This document shows positions 8,496-16,999 of a DNA stretch of 37,536 nucleotides, in pieces. The notes beneath the pieces were generated by a model. The model was not told the DNA's origin and made no database searches. It worked only from the letters and a program-made list of their open reading frames with translations. Every line of letters begins with the position of its first letter. The stretch's first letter is position 1. The stretch comes from Actinomycetes bacterium. Its GTDB lineage: Bacteria; Actinomycetota; Acidimicrobiia; Acidimicrobiales; Acidimicrobiaceae. Where the stretch lies: positions 1 through 37,536 of the forward strand of contig JAJYGA010000018.1 of the NCBI GenBank assembly GCA_021785255.1. The letters are read 5' to 3'. The position numbers and the translations under genes are program-made.

Positions 8496-9566
8496 ATGAA
8501 GGCGTTAGTACTTTCAGGTGGTACAGGATCGAGACTCCGACCGATAACGTACACCTCCGCCAAACAGCTGGTTCCAATTGCTAACAAACCCATTTTGTAT
8601 TACGGTCTTGAGTCAATTGCTCGCTGTGGCATTGAGCAGGTTGGGGTAGTGGTAGGCGAAACTGCCAATGAAGTCATGGACTCTTTGGGGGACGGATCGT
8701 CTTTTGGTTTGGAGATAACCTACATTCCTCAAGACAGTCCTAAGGGACTAGCACATGCGGTACTTATCTCAAAGGAGTTCTTAAAAGAAGACGACTTTGT
8801 AATGTATCTGGGAGACAACTTCATACTCCATGGCATTGAGGGTTTTGTAGAGAAGTTCAAACGAAGCAGCGGGGATATCAACGCTCAGATACTTTTGGCC
8901 AAGGTGAGCGATCCCGAACGCTTTGGAGTCGCAGTTCTAGGAGAAGATGGCACCGTGCTTAGGCTGGTTGAAAAACCAAAAGTTCCACCTTCAGATCTCG
9001 CACTGGTGGGCGTCTATATATTTGATAAAGAGATCCATCGAGCCGTGAGAGCGATTAAACCCTCAGAACGAGACGAGCTTGAGATTACAGATGCCATCGA
9101 CTGGCTTCTTGAGGACGGCCTGATAGTTAGATCTTCTATCGTCGAAGGTTACTGGAAGGATCTTGGAGAACCAGAGGCTCTGCTCGAAGGTAATCGATTG
9201 GCTCTTGAGCTGCTTGTTGGCAAGATAGAGGGCACTGTGAAGGAGGATTCATTCGTACAGGGTCGAGTCGTTATAGAAAGTGGTGCTGAAGTTTTGGGTT
9301 CCGTGATCCGAGGACCTGTAATTGTTGGCGCAAATGCAAAGGTCATAAATAGCTTTGTCGGCCCCTACTCTTCGATTGGTCCAAACTGTCTGGTGGAAAA
9401 TAGCGAGATCGACTACTCGATCATTTTGAAAGACGCTGTTGTCAAAGACGTCGGGCATATGGAGGGGTCGATAGTCGGTAAAGCGGCATCTGTTCTTCGG
9501 AGAGGGTCAAAGCCTTCGGCTTTGAGGTTGGTCATCGGTGACAAGTCAAGGGTTGAGCTTCCGTAG
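8496..9566 (+). CDS. rmlA: Glucose-1-phosphate thymidylyltransferase, long form
   Basis: 356 residues. It makes dTDP-glucose from glucose-1-phosphate and dTTP, the entry step to dTDP-6-deoxysugars. The nucleotidyltransferase signature GGTGSRLRP is at residues 8-16 with Lys23 behind it; MYLGDNFI near 107 supplies metal ligands; residues from about 245 form hexapeptide-repeat (left-handed beta-helix) turns, the extra domain of the long RmlA/StrD-type enzymes as opposed to the short ~290-residue RmlA. GGAGG precedes the ATG. It heads the sugar gene block and is followed by rmlB after 132 bp, which probably contains a second promoter. Confidence 0.9.
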   Translation: MKALVLSGGTGSRLRPITYTSAKQLVPIANKPILYYGLESIARCGIEQVGVVVGETANEVMDSLGDGSSFGLEITYIPQDSPKGLAHAVLISKEFLKEDDFVMYLGDNFILHGIEGFVEKFKRSSGDINAQILLAKVSDPERFGVAVLGEDGTVLRLVEKPKVPPSDLALVGVYIFDKEIHRAVRAIKPSERDELEITDAIDWLLEDGLIVRSSIVEGYWKDLGEPEALLEGNRLALELLVGKIEGTVKEDSFVQGRVVIESGAEVLGSVIRGPVIVGANAKVINSFVGPYSSIGPNCLVENSEIDYSIILKDAVVKDVGHMEGSIVGKAASVLRRGSKPSALRLVIGDKSRVELP

Positions 9567-9616
9567 ATAAGTGGTTTTTGGCATACAACTGCGTAAGGCA
9601 AAAATGTTTGCTTGTC

Positions 9617-9649
9617 TTGACATCCGCTAATCTGTGTTAGGCATCTAAC
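9617..9649 (+). promoter_or_regulatory. Possible promoter with overlapping inverted repeat before rmlB
   Basis: TTGACA at 9617-9622 is a perfect -35 box. The best -10 candidate is TAGGCA (9638-9643) after a short 15-bp spacer. It overlaps a small inverted repeat, GTTAG at 9636-9640 and CTAAC at 9645-9649, that could be an operator or simply chance. Spacing is suboptimal, so the call is weak. Confidence 0.3.
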
Positions 9650-9698
9650 GGAGTGTAACAGATGAACTTGATCTTTTAGAAAGACATTGGGTGAGGTT

Positions 9699-10712
9699 AT
9701 GAGACTTTTGGTGACGGGCGGCGCTGGATTCATTGGATCAAACTTCCTTCGATACTGGAGTCAGTCTCATCCCAAAGATGAGGTCGTCGTCCTGGATGCG
9801 CTTACCTACGCAGGCTGTAGAGATAGTATCAGTGATCTTGAAAAGTGGTTGACATTCGTTGAGGGAAATATAGGCGATACGCCTTTGGTGACTCAACTCT
9901 TAAGAGACTACAAAGTGGACGTTGTCGTTAACTTTGCAGCAGAGTCCCATAACTCATTGGCGATACTAGAACCTGAAAGGTTCTTTCAAACCAACGTGAT
10001 CTCAACGGTTGGACTACTCGAGGCATGCAGGGAAGTTGGTGTGGGCCGCTTTCACCACGTGTCCACCTGTGAGGTGTATGGAGACTTGGACCTGGACTCT
10101 ACGGACTCCTTCACCGAGAACTCGCCGTATCTTCCCAGGACCCCATACAATGCGTCTAAGGCAGCTAGCGACCACGCCGTTCGGTCTTATCACTACACCT
10201 ACGGAGTTCCCATATCGATAACCAACTGTGCCAACAACTATGGTCCATACCAGTTTCCCGAGAAGATAATTCCATTGTTTACTACCAACGCAATCGACGA
10301 CACTCCATTACCGCTTTATGCCTCAGTTAACAACAAACGTGAATGGATTCATGTGATGGATCATGCAGCAGCGATCGATCTTGTGGTTGATAAAGGTGAT
10401 AACGGGGAGACCTATCACGTCGGGACGGCAGTGGAAAAGTCTATCGTTGAGATTGCTGATATAGTACTTTCGCATCTCGGGAAGCCAAGTACCCTAAAGA
10501 CTATCGTTCCGGATCGACCTTCTCACGACAGAAGGTACTTACTTGACTCGACGAAAATTAGAAGTACATTAGGTTGGCAGCCAACTATCGACTTTGAGAG
10601 TGGGATGGCTGAGACGATTCAGTGGTATGTAGAGAACAGGTCATGGTGGGAACCTTTGAAAGGTCGCGCACCTGTTGTCGAAGGAGCGGCAAAGTGGACT
10701 CAGAGGACTTAA
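9699..10712 (+). CDS. rmlB: dTDP-glucose 4,6-dehydratase (variant active site)
   Basis: 337-residue extended SDR that should convert dTDP-glucose to dTDP-4-keto-6-deoxyglucose with bound NAD. The Rossmann motif TGGAGFIGS is at residues 6-14, and YNASK (Tyr150, Lys154) is intact. The dehydration triad, normally Thr-Asp-Glu in STDEVYG, reads Thr123-Cys124-Glu125 here (STCEVYG), and the usual SHVDRSI region reads SHNSLAI. I recall this variant in other actinobacterial sequences, but it lacks the Asp used as general acid. The start at 9699 has GGGTGAGG upstream; the frame extends 12 bases further to a TTG without support. It abuts rmlD directly, so the assignment to a dTDP-deoxysugar route is good; exact chemistry is less certain. 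Confidence 0.82.
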   Translation: MRLLVTGGAGFIGSNFLRYWSQSHPKDEVVVLDALTYAGCRDSISDLEKWLTFVEGNIGDTPLVTQLLRDYKVDVVVNFAAESHNSLAILEPERFFQTNVISTVGLLEACREVGVGRFHHVSTCEVYGDLDLDSTDSFTENSPYLPRTPYNASKAASDHAVRSYHYTYGVPISITNCANNYGPYQFPEKIIPLFTTNAIDDTPLPLYASVNNKREWIHVMDHAAAIDLVVDKGDNGETYHVGTAVEKSIVEIADIVLSHLGKPSTLKTIVPDRPSHDRRYLLDSTKIRSTLGWQPTIDFESGMAETIQWYVENRSWWEPLKGRAPVVEGAAKWTQRT

Positions 10713-11561
10713 ATGCGAGTGCTAATCGTTGGAGCCAATGGACAGTTGGGTAGGGAACTTGTTGAGGCCGCGTCGAAGCATGCAAAGATCATGTCTTTTT
10801 ATGCAGCGGACTCAAAGTTGCTCGATGTCGGAGACAGAGAAGCGGTAGATGTTGCGGTTGGTGACTTTTCTCCTGACGTCATATTTAATGCCGCCGCCAT
10901 GACAAAGGTCGATCTATGTGAGGATCATCTGCAGTTGGCGTTTCGTGTTAATGCACTTGGAGTAAGGAATCTGGTCCAAGCAGCGTCAAAGTTTGGAGCA
11001 AAGGTGGTGCACTTTTCGAGCGACTACGTCTTTGACGGGACTTCCGCTACACCTTATTTAGAGTGGGATCATCCAAATCCGATCTCCGTCTATGGAAGAT
11101 CAAAGCTTGCCGGTGAAAAAGAGCTAAGAGCAACGGATCTGTGCATACGAACGTCCTGGGTCGTTGGTCGATACGGGGACAACCTGGTAAAGACGGTGTT
11201 GAAGTTGGCATCCAAAGGAGAAGACCTTAGATTTGTGATCGATCAGGTGGGTTCGTTGACTGTGGCCAAAGACCTTGCAGAAAAGGCATTTGAGATGGTA
11301 TTAAGTGGGCTCGGTGGACTATATCACGTTACGGGACAAGGTACCGGCAGCTGGTTTGAAGTAGCATCAAAAGTGCTGGAGATCGCTGGCATAAAAGACG
11401 TGTCGGTACATCCGATCGTCTCTGACGATCTCCCTAATGATCGTAAGGCTAGACGTCCAAAGTATTCGGTCTTGGAAAATTTCGCCCTCGAGAACTCGGG
11501 ACTATCGCTCTTGCCGCTATGGCATGACTCGTTGCGTGAGTTAGTTAAGGAGATCTGTTAG
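10713..11561 (+). CDS. rmlD: dTDP-4-dehydrorhamnose reductase
   Basis: 282-residue SDR. It reduces the 4-keto group of a dTDP-4-keto-6-deoxyhexose with NAD(P)H, the last step to dTDP-L-rhamnose. The coenzyme motif GANGQLG is at residues 7-13; the SSDYVFDG segment at 102-109 and Tyr127/Lys131 (YGRSK) are the family's catalytic and signature positions. The ATG follows the rmlB stop with no gap and the next gene starts right after its own stop, so rmlB-rmlD-glycosyltransferase is one tightly coupled unit. No rmlC (3,5-epimerase) lies between or nearby, so rhamnose as the end product needs an rmlC elsewhere. Confidence 0.88.
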   Translation: MRVLIVGANGQLGRELVEAASKHAKIMSFYAADSKLLDVGDREAVDVAVGDFSPDVIFNAAAMTKVDLCEDHLQLAFRVNALGVRNLVQAASKFGAKVVHFSSDYVFDGTSATPYLEWDHPNPISVYGRSKLAGEKELRATDLCIRTSWVVGRYGDNLVKTVLKLASKGEDLRFVIDQVGSLTVAKDLAEKAFEMVLSGLGGLYHVTGQGTGSWFEVASKVLEIAGIKDVSVHPIVSDDLPNDRKARRPKYSVLENFALENSGLSLLPLWHDSLRELVKEIC

Positions 11562-12446
11562 ATGGCTGGCACTGGGTCGATAGGAGCTGTTGTTGTCGCC
11601 TATGGACAGAAACTTTCACAGATTGAAGTACTTGTTGAAGAGATGCGACGAGATTGCGTAAAGGAGATCGTTGTAGTAGACAACAGCTCTTTGGTCGCTT
11701 GTGAGAGAGTTGTGAAAAGTGACGAATTTAGTTATACCGTGGTATCGACAGGGAAGAACCTGGGTTTCGGGCGTGCAGTAAATCTTGGCATCTCTTATCT
11801 GCCAAAGTGTAGTTACCTGGTGATATCCAATCCCGACATATCCATAACCTCTCCTGTTGTATGCGAACTTGTGAAGGTTCTTGAAAAGAGTTCTCACGTG
11901 GCTTTAATAGCCCCAAAGATCCTTACGCCCTCTGGGGAAAGATACCCATCTGTGAGGAGATTTCCCAGTACCTTCGTCTCTTTTGTTCACGGATTTCTCG
12001 GATTGTTTTGGAGAGATAATCCGATATCGAAATGGTATCGCATGGATGACATTGATCTGGATCGACCGCTAAGTGCACCTTGGGTGTCCGGAGCTTTTTT
12101 TGTTGTGAGAAGTTCATCTTTTAGACAAGTGGGTGGATTTGACCCGAAATACTTTCTCTACTGCGAGGACGTCGACCTATGTGATCGTCTGGAAAGATCC
12201 CACTTCGAGGTTGTTTACTATCCCAGGGTGTCGGTGGTGCATTACCAAGGAGCAAGTTCGGCACTTAGGCCCCTATTTTCCTTATATCATCACCACCGCT
12301 CCATGTGGCTTTTTGCTAAAAGTAAAAACTCGCCTCAACCGTTACTGATGCTGGAGGCGCTAGGAATAGGTTGTAGATTCTTAGGTTCAGCATTAGTGCG
12401 CGTGGTATTTAGTGGAGTGCAATCTACAAGAAAGTCGATAACCTAG
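11562..12446 (+). CDS. GT2 glycosyltransferase, WbbL-like rhamnosyltransferase
   Basis: 294-residue GT-A fold enzyme. Motifs: VVVAYG near residue 10, the VVVDNSS nucleotide-binding strand at 37-43, SNPD at 89-92 as the metal-binding DxD equivalent, the GFD...YCEDVDLC acceptor and catalytic-base region (Glu202, Asp203, Asp205), then VHYQGAS. This pattern is that of WbbL-type rhamnosyltransferases, which in actinobacteria add rhamnose to decaprenyl-diphosphate-GlcNAc. Its position immediately after rmlD with no spacer supports a dTDP-rhamnose-type donor. The acceptor is unknown. A short C-terminal hydrophobic stretch may touch the membrane. Confidence 0.82.
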   Translation: MAGTGSIGAVVVAYGQKLSQIEVLVEEMRRDCVKEIVVVDNSSLVACERVVKSDEFSYTVVSTGKNLGFGRAVNLGISYLPKCSYLVISNPDISITSPVVCELVKVLEKSSHVALIAPKILTPSGERYPSVRRFPSTFVSFVHGFLGLFWRDNPISKWYRMDDIDLDRPLSAPWVSGAFFVVRSSSFRQVGGFDPKYFLYCEDVDLCDRLERSHFEVVYYPRVSVVHYQGASSALRPLFSLYHHHRSMWLFAKSKNSPQPLLMLEALGIGCRFLGSALVRVVFSGVQSTRKSIT

Positions 12447-12453
12447 AAGACAA

Positions 12454-13194
12454 ATGAACTCGAACGCCTCAAGAAAAGTTGCAAGGGCGGCCGCTTCAGG
12501 TCGTTCCTCAAAGGTAAGAAAACAGATACCCATCGGTTACTACTCCTCGCTAGGAGCTATTGTAATTGCGGGCGTGTTTGTAATTGGTTACTCGCGATAT
12601 GAGAAAACTCAACCCACGGCCTCCTCCTCTTCGATACCTCCGAGCATTGGAACGAAGTGGAGAGTTGCCTTTGGCGTAGACGTCTGTGGCAAATATGTAC
12701 CAAATCTTCCCGCCAGCGCGCCAAGTACAGCTGGAGGTCTTTATTCAAGTGGAGACGGACTCATTCAAGTTGCTCCCGTCTCATCTAAGGCAACAGGTAA
12801 TAATGCTAATTTGGCGAACTTTCTCAAAGGAGAAAGTTCTATAAAGATTACCTCAACGTCTATAGATGTCCAAGGTAAAGGAAACGTGAAGTTAAGTACC
12901 GCCTGCGGTGGTAAAGGGGCGGTAATAACTTACGCTGTCTGGCCGTCCCTGTTGGTTACTACACCAAAGATCTATCATTCAGCGAGTTCAGTAAAGTTTC
13001 AAAATGATGAATTAGTTGCGATATCAGTACTTTCTCAGGGTCAAAAGCCCACTAAACCACCCTCTGAAGTAGCCCTTGTGAGCAGCCCAACCACCTCTTC
13101 TTCCGTTCCAGTTGCTACACCAAGCTCAAAAAGTTCAACGAACACCTCTCCAGGGAGTTCAAGTTCCGCTTCAAGTAGTTCTGTTCCGGGTTAG
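12454..13194 (+). CDS. Membrane-anchored Ser-rich protein of unknown function
   Basis: 246 residues: a basic cytoplasmic N terminus (about 1-28), one transmembrane helix (about 29-46, LGAIVIAGVFVIGY), an extracytoplasmic domain of about 140 residues, and a low-complexity Ser/Thr/Pro tail from about 195 to the end. The domain has two cysteines (VDVCG and TACGG segments) that could form a disulfide, and a GLYSSGDGLIQVAP stretch that recalls a His-rich GxHxHGDGxIHIHP motif I associate with conserved actinobacterial membrane proteins; here the histidines are absent. The weak AGAAG-like site and the 7-bp gap from the rhamnosyltransferase suggest the same operon. Function unknown; a role in envelope glycan display or attachment is only inferred from position. 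Confidence 0.6.
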   Translation: MNSNASRKVARAAASGRSSKVRKQIPIGYYSSLGAIVIAGVFVIGYSRYEKTQPTASSSSIPPSIGTKWRVAFGVDVCGKYVPNLPASAPSTAGGLYSSGDGLIQVAPVSSKATGNNANLANFLKGESSIKITSTSIDVQGKGNVKLSTACGGKGAVITYAVWPSLLVTTPKIYHSASSVKFQNDELVAISVLSQGQKPTKPPSEVALVSSPTTSSSVPVATPSSKSSTNTSPGSSSSASSSSVPG

Positions 13195-13239
13195 TATTGG
13201 GGCGTTGTTTGTCCCCATCGAGAAGGTGAGGTTTGATCT

Positions 13240-14313
13240 TTGAAAGCAGTTGTGCTGGTAGGTGGTTTTGGCTCCAGGCTTCGGCCGCTAACTATAGACG
13301 TACCCAAACAGATGATTCCGGTGGTCGGAGTGACCATGCTGGAACGGGTACTATGCCACCTCAGTAACCACGGAGTTGATGAAGCAGTATTAGCCCTAGG
13401 TTACCTCCCAGATGTCTTTCAAGAAGCCTTTCCTAGTGGAGAGAGCATGGGAGTCAAACTCTGTTACTCGGTGGAAAACGAACCATTGGATACGGCTGGC
13501 GCCGTTCGCCTTGCTGTAGATACAGCCAACATAGACTCAACGTTCCTGGTGGTGAATGGAGATATTCTCTCGAGTTTTGACCTAAGTAGACTTGTGAAGT
13601 TCCACAAAAAAGGTGGAGGCTTAGCGACGATCGCCTTGACACCTGTTGAAGATCCTTCGCGATTTGGTGTAGTGGTCTCTGACTCTAAGGGGCGTGTCCA
13701 TTCTTTTGTGGAGAAGCCGCCAGTTGAAAGTGCGCCGACGAATCTCATCAACGCCGGCGCGTACGTATTTGAGCCAGAGGCTTTGACTATGGCTCCAGTG
13801 GGCCAGCCTATCTCGATGGAGAGACTCGTATTTCCAGAACTAGCGAGGCATCGAGAACTGTTCGCACTTGAGATGCCTGGATACTGGATAGACGCGGGAA
13901 CTCCAGCATCTTTGCTGAGGGTTTCTTTGGACATACTAAATAGAAACGTGAAGGGACCTGATCTATCCGCACTTCGAAGTGCAACGGAGATGCTCGATGG
14001 ATCTATATCGATCAACTCATTGGCGTTTGCAAGAGATAGTTATATCGGAGATGGCTGTGTTTTCGAAGATGACGTTGATGTAAGGAACTCTATCTTGGAG
14101 TCGGACGTCACGATTTGTTCCAAAGCTATAGTTAGGGACTCTGTGATCTTGCCGGGAGCTGTAGTTGGCGAAGGAGCACTAGTTGACTCTTCAATCGTCG
14201 GCCACGGTGCCGTTGTTCCTGCTGGATCAACCGTTTTAAATGGATCAGTTGTGTCTAGGTACGCTGAACTGGCTCCTGGATGTCAGGTAGTAGGTGAAAG
14301 GATGCCTAGCTAG
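13240..14313 (+). CDS. Mannose-1-phosphate guanylyltransferase-like NDP-sugar pyrophosphorylase
   Basis: 357 residues. The N-terminal nucleotidyltransferase domain has GGFGSRLRP (8-16) and PKQMIPV (Lys23), VVNGDI as the metal-binding strand near residue 104, and EKPP near 158; the C-terminal third carries hexapeptide-repeat left-handed beta-helix turns (VFEDDVDVRNSILESDV and following). This two-domain layout is that of GMPPB/ManC-type and related NDP-sugar synthases rather than RmlA. GDP-mannose is the likeliest product; other NDP-hexoses cannot be excluded. The TTG start has AAGGTGAGG upstream. Its stop abuts the next gene's start, so the GalE-like gene is translated in series. Confidence 0.8.
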   Translation: MKAVVLVGGFGSRLRPLTIDVPKQMIPVVGVTMLERVLCHLSNHGVDEAVLALGYLPDVFQEAFPSGESMGVKLCYSVENEPLDTAGAVRLAVDTANIDSTFLVVNGDILSSFDLSRLVKFHKKGGGLATIALTPVEDPSRFGVVVSDSKGRVHSFVEKPPVESAPTNLINAGAYVFEPEALTMAPVGQPISMERLVFPELARHRELFALEMPGYWIDAGTPASLLRVSLDILNRNVKGPDLSALRSATEMLDGSISINSLAFARDSYIGDGCVFEDDVDVRNSILESDVTICSKAIVRDSVILPGAVVGEGALVDSSIVGHGAVVPAGSTVLNGSVVSRYAELAPGCQVVGERMPS

Positions 14314-15261
14314 ATGGGGGCCCTTAGGGTTCTTGTAACTGGCGGAGCTGGTTTCATAGGCTCTAATCTCGTCGATCGACTCTTAGCCGAGGGGATACAG
14401 GTCGATGTTGCTGACAACCTTGTTGCAGGTTCCCTCTCTAACTTAGCTTCGGCACGGTCGCAAAAGAATGCGAAGTTTTCTTTCCACAAGTTGGACGTAT
14501 GCGATGTGGCATTGGAGGAGTATGTCAACAAGCGACGCCCCGACGTGATTATGCATCTAGCTGCTCAAATCGATGTGAGAAACTCCAAAGTAGACCCTTA
14601 CTATGACGCTACGGTGAATTTGCTGGGGTCTATAAGGGTTCTAGAGGCAGCTAGAAAAGCGGGCGTGGCTAAAGTCGTTTATGCAGCTTCAGGAGGTGCT
14701 TTGTACGGGGATGTTGCACCCGTTCCCACTGCTGAGGATGCCCCGCGAAGACCGATTTCTCCATATGGTATCTCAAAAGGGACAGTTCTTGACTATTTGA
14801 GTCTTTACCGCGATCTCTATGACATCGAATACACAGCACTTGCCATGTCAAACGTGTACGGACCCAGGCAAGATCCAAACGGCGAGTCGGCTGTAATATC
14901 AATATTTGGATCTGCAATGCTAAAAGACGACGATGTTTACATCTATGGTGATGGAAGCCAAACGAGAGACTTTGTTTTTGTGGATGACACGGTCGACGCG
15001 TTCATAAAATCAATAGAACTAGGTGGTGGCCTTGTAATTAATGTTGGTACAACTCAAGAGACTACAGTACTTGACCTGTTTTGGGAGATGTCGCGTCAGA
15101 TCGGATACTCTAAATCACCGATATTTCGACCCAGTCGTTCAGGGGAGATTCTGAGATCAGCATTGGATATACAAAGAGCACGTGATCATCTGGGCTGGGA
15201 GCCGTGGACTCAACTCAGTGAAGGGCTAAAGCCAACAATTGAGTGGATGAAGCTTCAATAG
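14314..15261 (+). CDS. GalE-like NAD-dependent epimerase/dehydratase
   Basis: 315-residue extended SDR. TGGAGFIGSN near residues 9-18 binds NAD; an Asp at about 36 (DNL) favours NAD over NADP; the catalytic set is the SGGALYG serine region near 128 and YGISK near 151. It resembles UDP-glucose/UDP-glucuronate 4-epimerase-like enzymes of actinobacterial envelope clusters, which interconvert gluco- and galacto-configured UDP sugars. The start ATG follows the previous stop directly. It is the last plus-strand gene before the convergent cofE, 9 bp away. Exact substrate is not readable. Confidence 0.82.
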   Translation: MGALRVLVTGGAGFIGSNLVDRLLAEGIQVDVADNLVAGSLSNLASARSQKNAKFSFHKLDVCDVALEEYVNKRRPDVIMHLAAQIDVRNSKVDPYYDATVNLLGSIRVLEAARKAGVAKVVYAASGGALYGDVAPVPTAEDAPRRPISPYGISKGTVLDYLSLYRDLYDIEYTALAMSNVYGPRQDPNGESAVISIFGSAMLKDDDVYIYGDGSQTRDFVFVDDTVDAFIKSIELGGGLVINVGTTQETTVLDLFWEMSRQIGYSKSPIFRPSRSGEILRSALDIQRARDHLGWEPWTQLSEGLKPTIEWMKLQ

Positions 15262-15270
15262 TCATTACGA

Positions 15271-15993
15271 CTAGCGGAAAAGGTCTTCATTTGGATGTCG
15301 AACTATCTCGTCTTTTACGCTTGACTCCCGGAAGTGTTTTCTTGATACTCCACGTACGATGACGACAGGGATACGAGAAGACTTTGGTTTGACTAGATCT
15401 GCGGCAGCTGCAATCTCATCAGCTATGCATACTTCAGTTGCCACAAGTTCACGACCGTTGGCATCGTGTGATCCTCGCAAATCAAGTATCGCGCCAACTC
15501 CACTGATGCCTATGGCTACGTCGGTAACACCGTTACGCCATGCTCTCCCAAAGGTATCAGTTATGATAACTGCGACCTCTTTGCCGCACTGCCGAGCTAT
15601 CGATGCTCGGATTTTATAGGCAGAACGATCGGGATCTTTAGGTAAAAGAACGACCGTGTTCATGTCCGTATTTGAGCGATCTATTCCGGCGTTTGCACAG
15701 ATGAATCCATGTTCGGTCTCTGTAATTGTGAGGGAGCCTCTGCGTCTAAGGATGCGTTTAGCCTCACGGTCCACAAGCAAGGCGAAACCGTCGTTATCAT
15801 TCTCGTTGAGGGTCTCAATACGCCCTTCTGCCTTGGACACTATCTTCTGAGTTACTACTACCACATCGTAATCTTCGACTTCGATAGATCTACAGACTAG
15901 CGATGCAATGTCATCTCCGGATTTCACCTCGGGAATTCCCGGCACCGGTATGATCGATAAAATTGCGGGCGATGTTTGATTATCAAAGTTCAA
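15271..15993 (-). CDS. cofE: Coenzyme F420-0:L-glutamate ligase
   Basis: 240 residues, the length of the single-domain archaeal-type CofE. It adds L-glutamate to F420-0 with GTP and then a second, gamma-linked glutamate. Recognisable segments are IIPVPGIPEVKSGDD at the N terminus, VVTQKIVSKAEGR near 46-58, the central DTFGRAWRNGVTDVAIG stretch near 140-156, and the DLRGSHDANGREL segment after it. The C-terminal FMN-dependent nitroreductase-like domain of mycobacterial FbiB, which makes that protein about 450 residues, is absent, so dehydro-F420-0 reduction must be done by another protein. It overlaps cofD by 11 bases, which implies co-translation. Confidence 0.92.
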   Translation of the reverse strand: MNFDNQTSPAILSIIPVPGIPEVKSGDDIASLVCRSIEVEDYDVVVVTQKIVSKAEGRIETLNENDNDGFALLVDREAKRILRRRGSLTITETEHGFICANAGIDRSNTDMNTVVLLPKDPDRSAYKIRASIARQCGKEVAVIITDTFGRAWRNGVTDVAIGISGVGAILDLRGSHDANGRELVATEVCIADEIAAAADLVKPKSSRIPVVIVRGVSRKHFRESSVKDEIVRHPNEDLFR

Positions 15994-16939
15994 AGATGGC
16001 TCCGGCGAGCTTCGTTTCAGCTTCTTTGTCGAACATTAGAGTGTCAACTGCCACGCAGTTCATATTTAAATCCCTAATCCCTTTGACAAAGAAAGAGTCT
16101 TGGGAGTCAACCACGAAAGTTCCAACGTAGGGCTGATAATACCTTGCGACAGAGAGAGCGGATGCCTCTCCATACAGATCATTTAAGATATCAGTGAGAG
16201 GGCCTTTGATAGCCGCGCCTGCCACGATCGGAGAAACCGCGATCGTGCTCTCTCTTCTTTTTTTGAGTAACTCTTTAAACCTGTCGACGGCAAGCATAGG
16301 TCCGACCGATAGAAGTGGATTGGAGGGTGCTATGAAGATCTTTTCACATGTGAGCAATGCACTAACGACCTCTGCGTTTAATGAAGCTGTGTCGGCGCCT
16401 TCGTAATAGATGGATGAGATCTCAACATGATGGTGATGTTTTACGAAATACTCTTGGAAGCTGAAGAGTTGTGGTTGGTCATGCTCTGCTGGCGTATTCG
16501 AATTGGAGCGAAGTCTGCCAATTATTTTAGTCCTTACAGGGTCATCTGTAAATGGAACTATTTTCACCGACACTTGATGGGCATCTGTGATCTCACGCGT
16601 AACAGTGGAGAGGGAGGCCCCTTCTTTCAAACGTCTGGTTCTGTAGAGATGAGTGCCCAAGTCTTTGTCGCCAAGGGTGAACCATCCTGGATCACCTAGG
16701 GTTTTGACCATTGAAAGGGCGTTGAATGTCTCATCTTTTATACCCCAGCCTGCCGTATCATTACCAAGACCCGCAAGTGCATAAGTGACAGTATCGAGGT
16801 CGGGTGAGACGTGAAGTCCGTAGAACTCCTCGTCGTCTCCAACGTTTATTACCGCAACAATTGCTGAAGGCGGAGTGTGGTTTGCCAAACCTCTAATAAA
16901 CTTCGATCCACCGACTCCACCGGCTAGAACAGTTATCAC
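15983..16939 (-). CDS. cofD: 2-phospho-L-lactate (or phosphoenolpyruvate) transferase
   Basis: 318-residue CofD/FbiA. It transfers the lactyl-phosphate or enolpyruvyl-phosphate group from the guanylylated precursor to the deazaflavin FO, giving F420-0 or dehydro-F420-0. LAGGVGGSKFIRGL at 5-18, VINVGDDEEFYGLHVSPDLDT near 32-52, and SNPLLSVGPMLAV with its preceding region near 211-223 are family hallmarks. The GTG has no Shine-Dalgarno sequence; TATACT lies eight bases upstream on the minus strand, compatible with a very short leader. FO synthase (fbiC/cofG-cofH) and cofC are not in the window. The divergent GT4 gene begins 60 bp away. Confidence 0.93.
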   Translation of the reverse strand: MITVLAGGVGGSKFIRGLANHTPPSAIVAVINVGDDEEFYGLHVSPDLDTVTYALAGLGNDTAGWGIKDETFNALSMVKTLGDPGWFTLGDKDLGTHLYRTRRLKEGASLSTVTREITDAHQVSVKIVPFTDDPVRTKIIGRLRSNSNTPAEHDQPQLFSFQEYFVKHHHHVEISSIYYEGADTASLNAEVVSALLTCEKIFIAPSNPLLSVGPMLAVDRFKELLKKRRESTIAVSPIVAGAAIKGPLTDILNDLYGEASALSVARYYQPYVGTFVVDSQDSFFVKGIRDLNMNCVAVDTLMFDKEAETKLAGAIFEL

Positions 16940-16953
16940 AAAGCCAAAGTATA
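16940..16953 (-). promoter_or_regulatory. Probable -10 box of cofD-cofE
   Basis: On the minus strand TATACT occupies 16953-16948 and is separated by eight bases from the GTG start at 16939. No clear -35 box was found. The short distance and lack of a Shine-Dalgarno sequence suggest a leader of at most one or two bases. Confidence 0.4.
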
Positions 16954-16999
16954 GGGGACGAAATAGGTGGAGTTCTCAGAGGTTTAGTTGGAGGCAAAG

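Noticed and set aside
13198-13217. TGGGG/CCCCA hairpin after the Ser-rich protein as a terminator
   Set aside because: Only 5 bp with a 10-base loop, no T-run, and the next gene follows after 22 bp with a good ribosome site.
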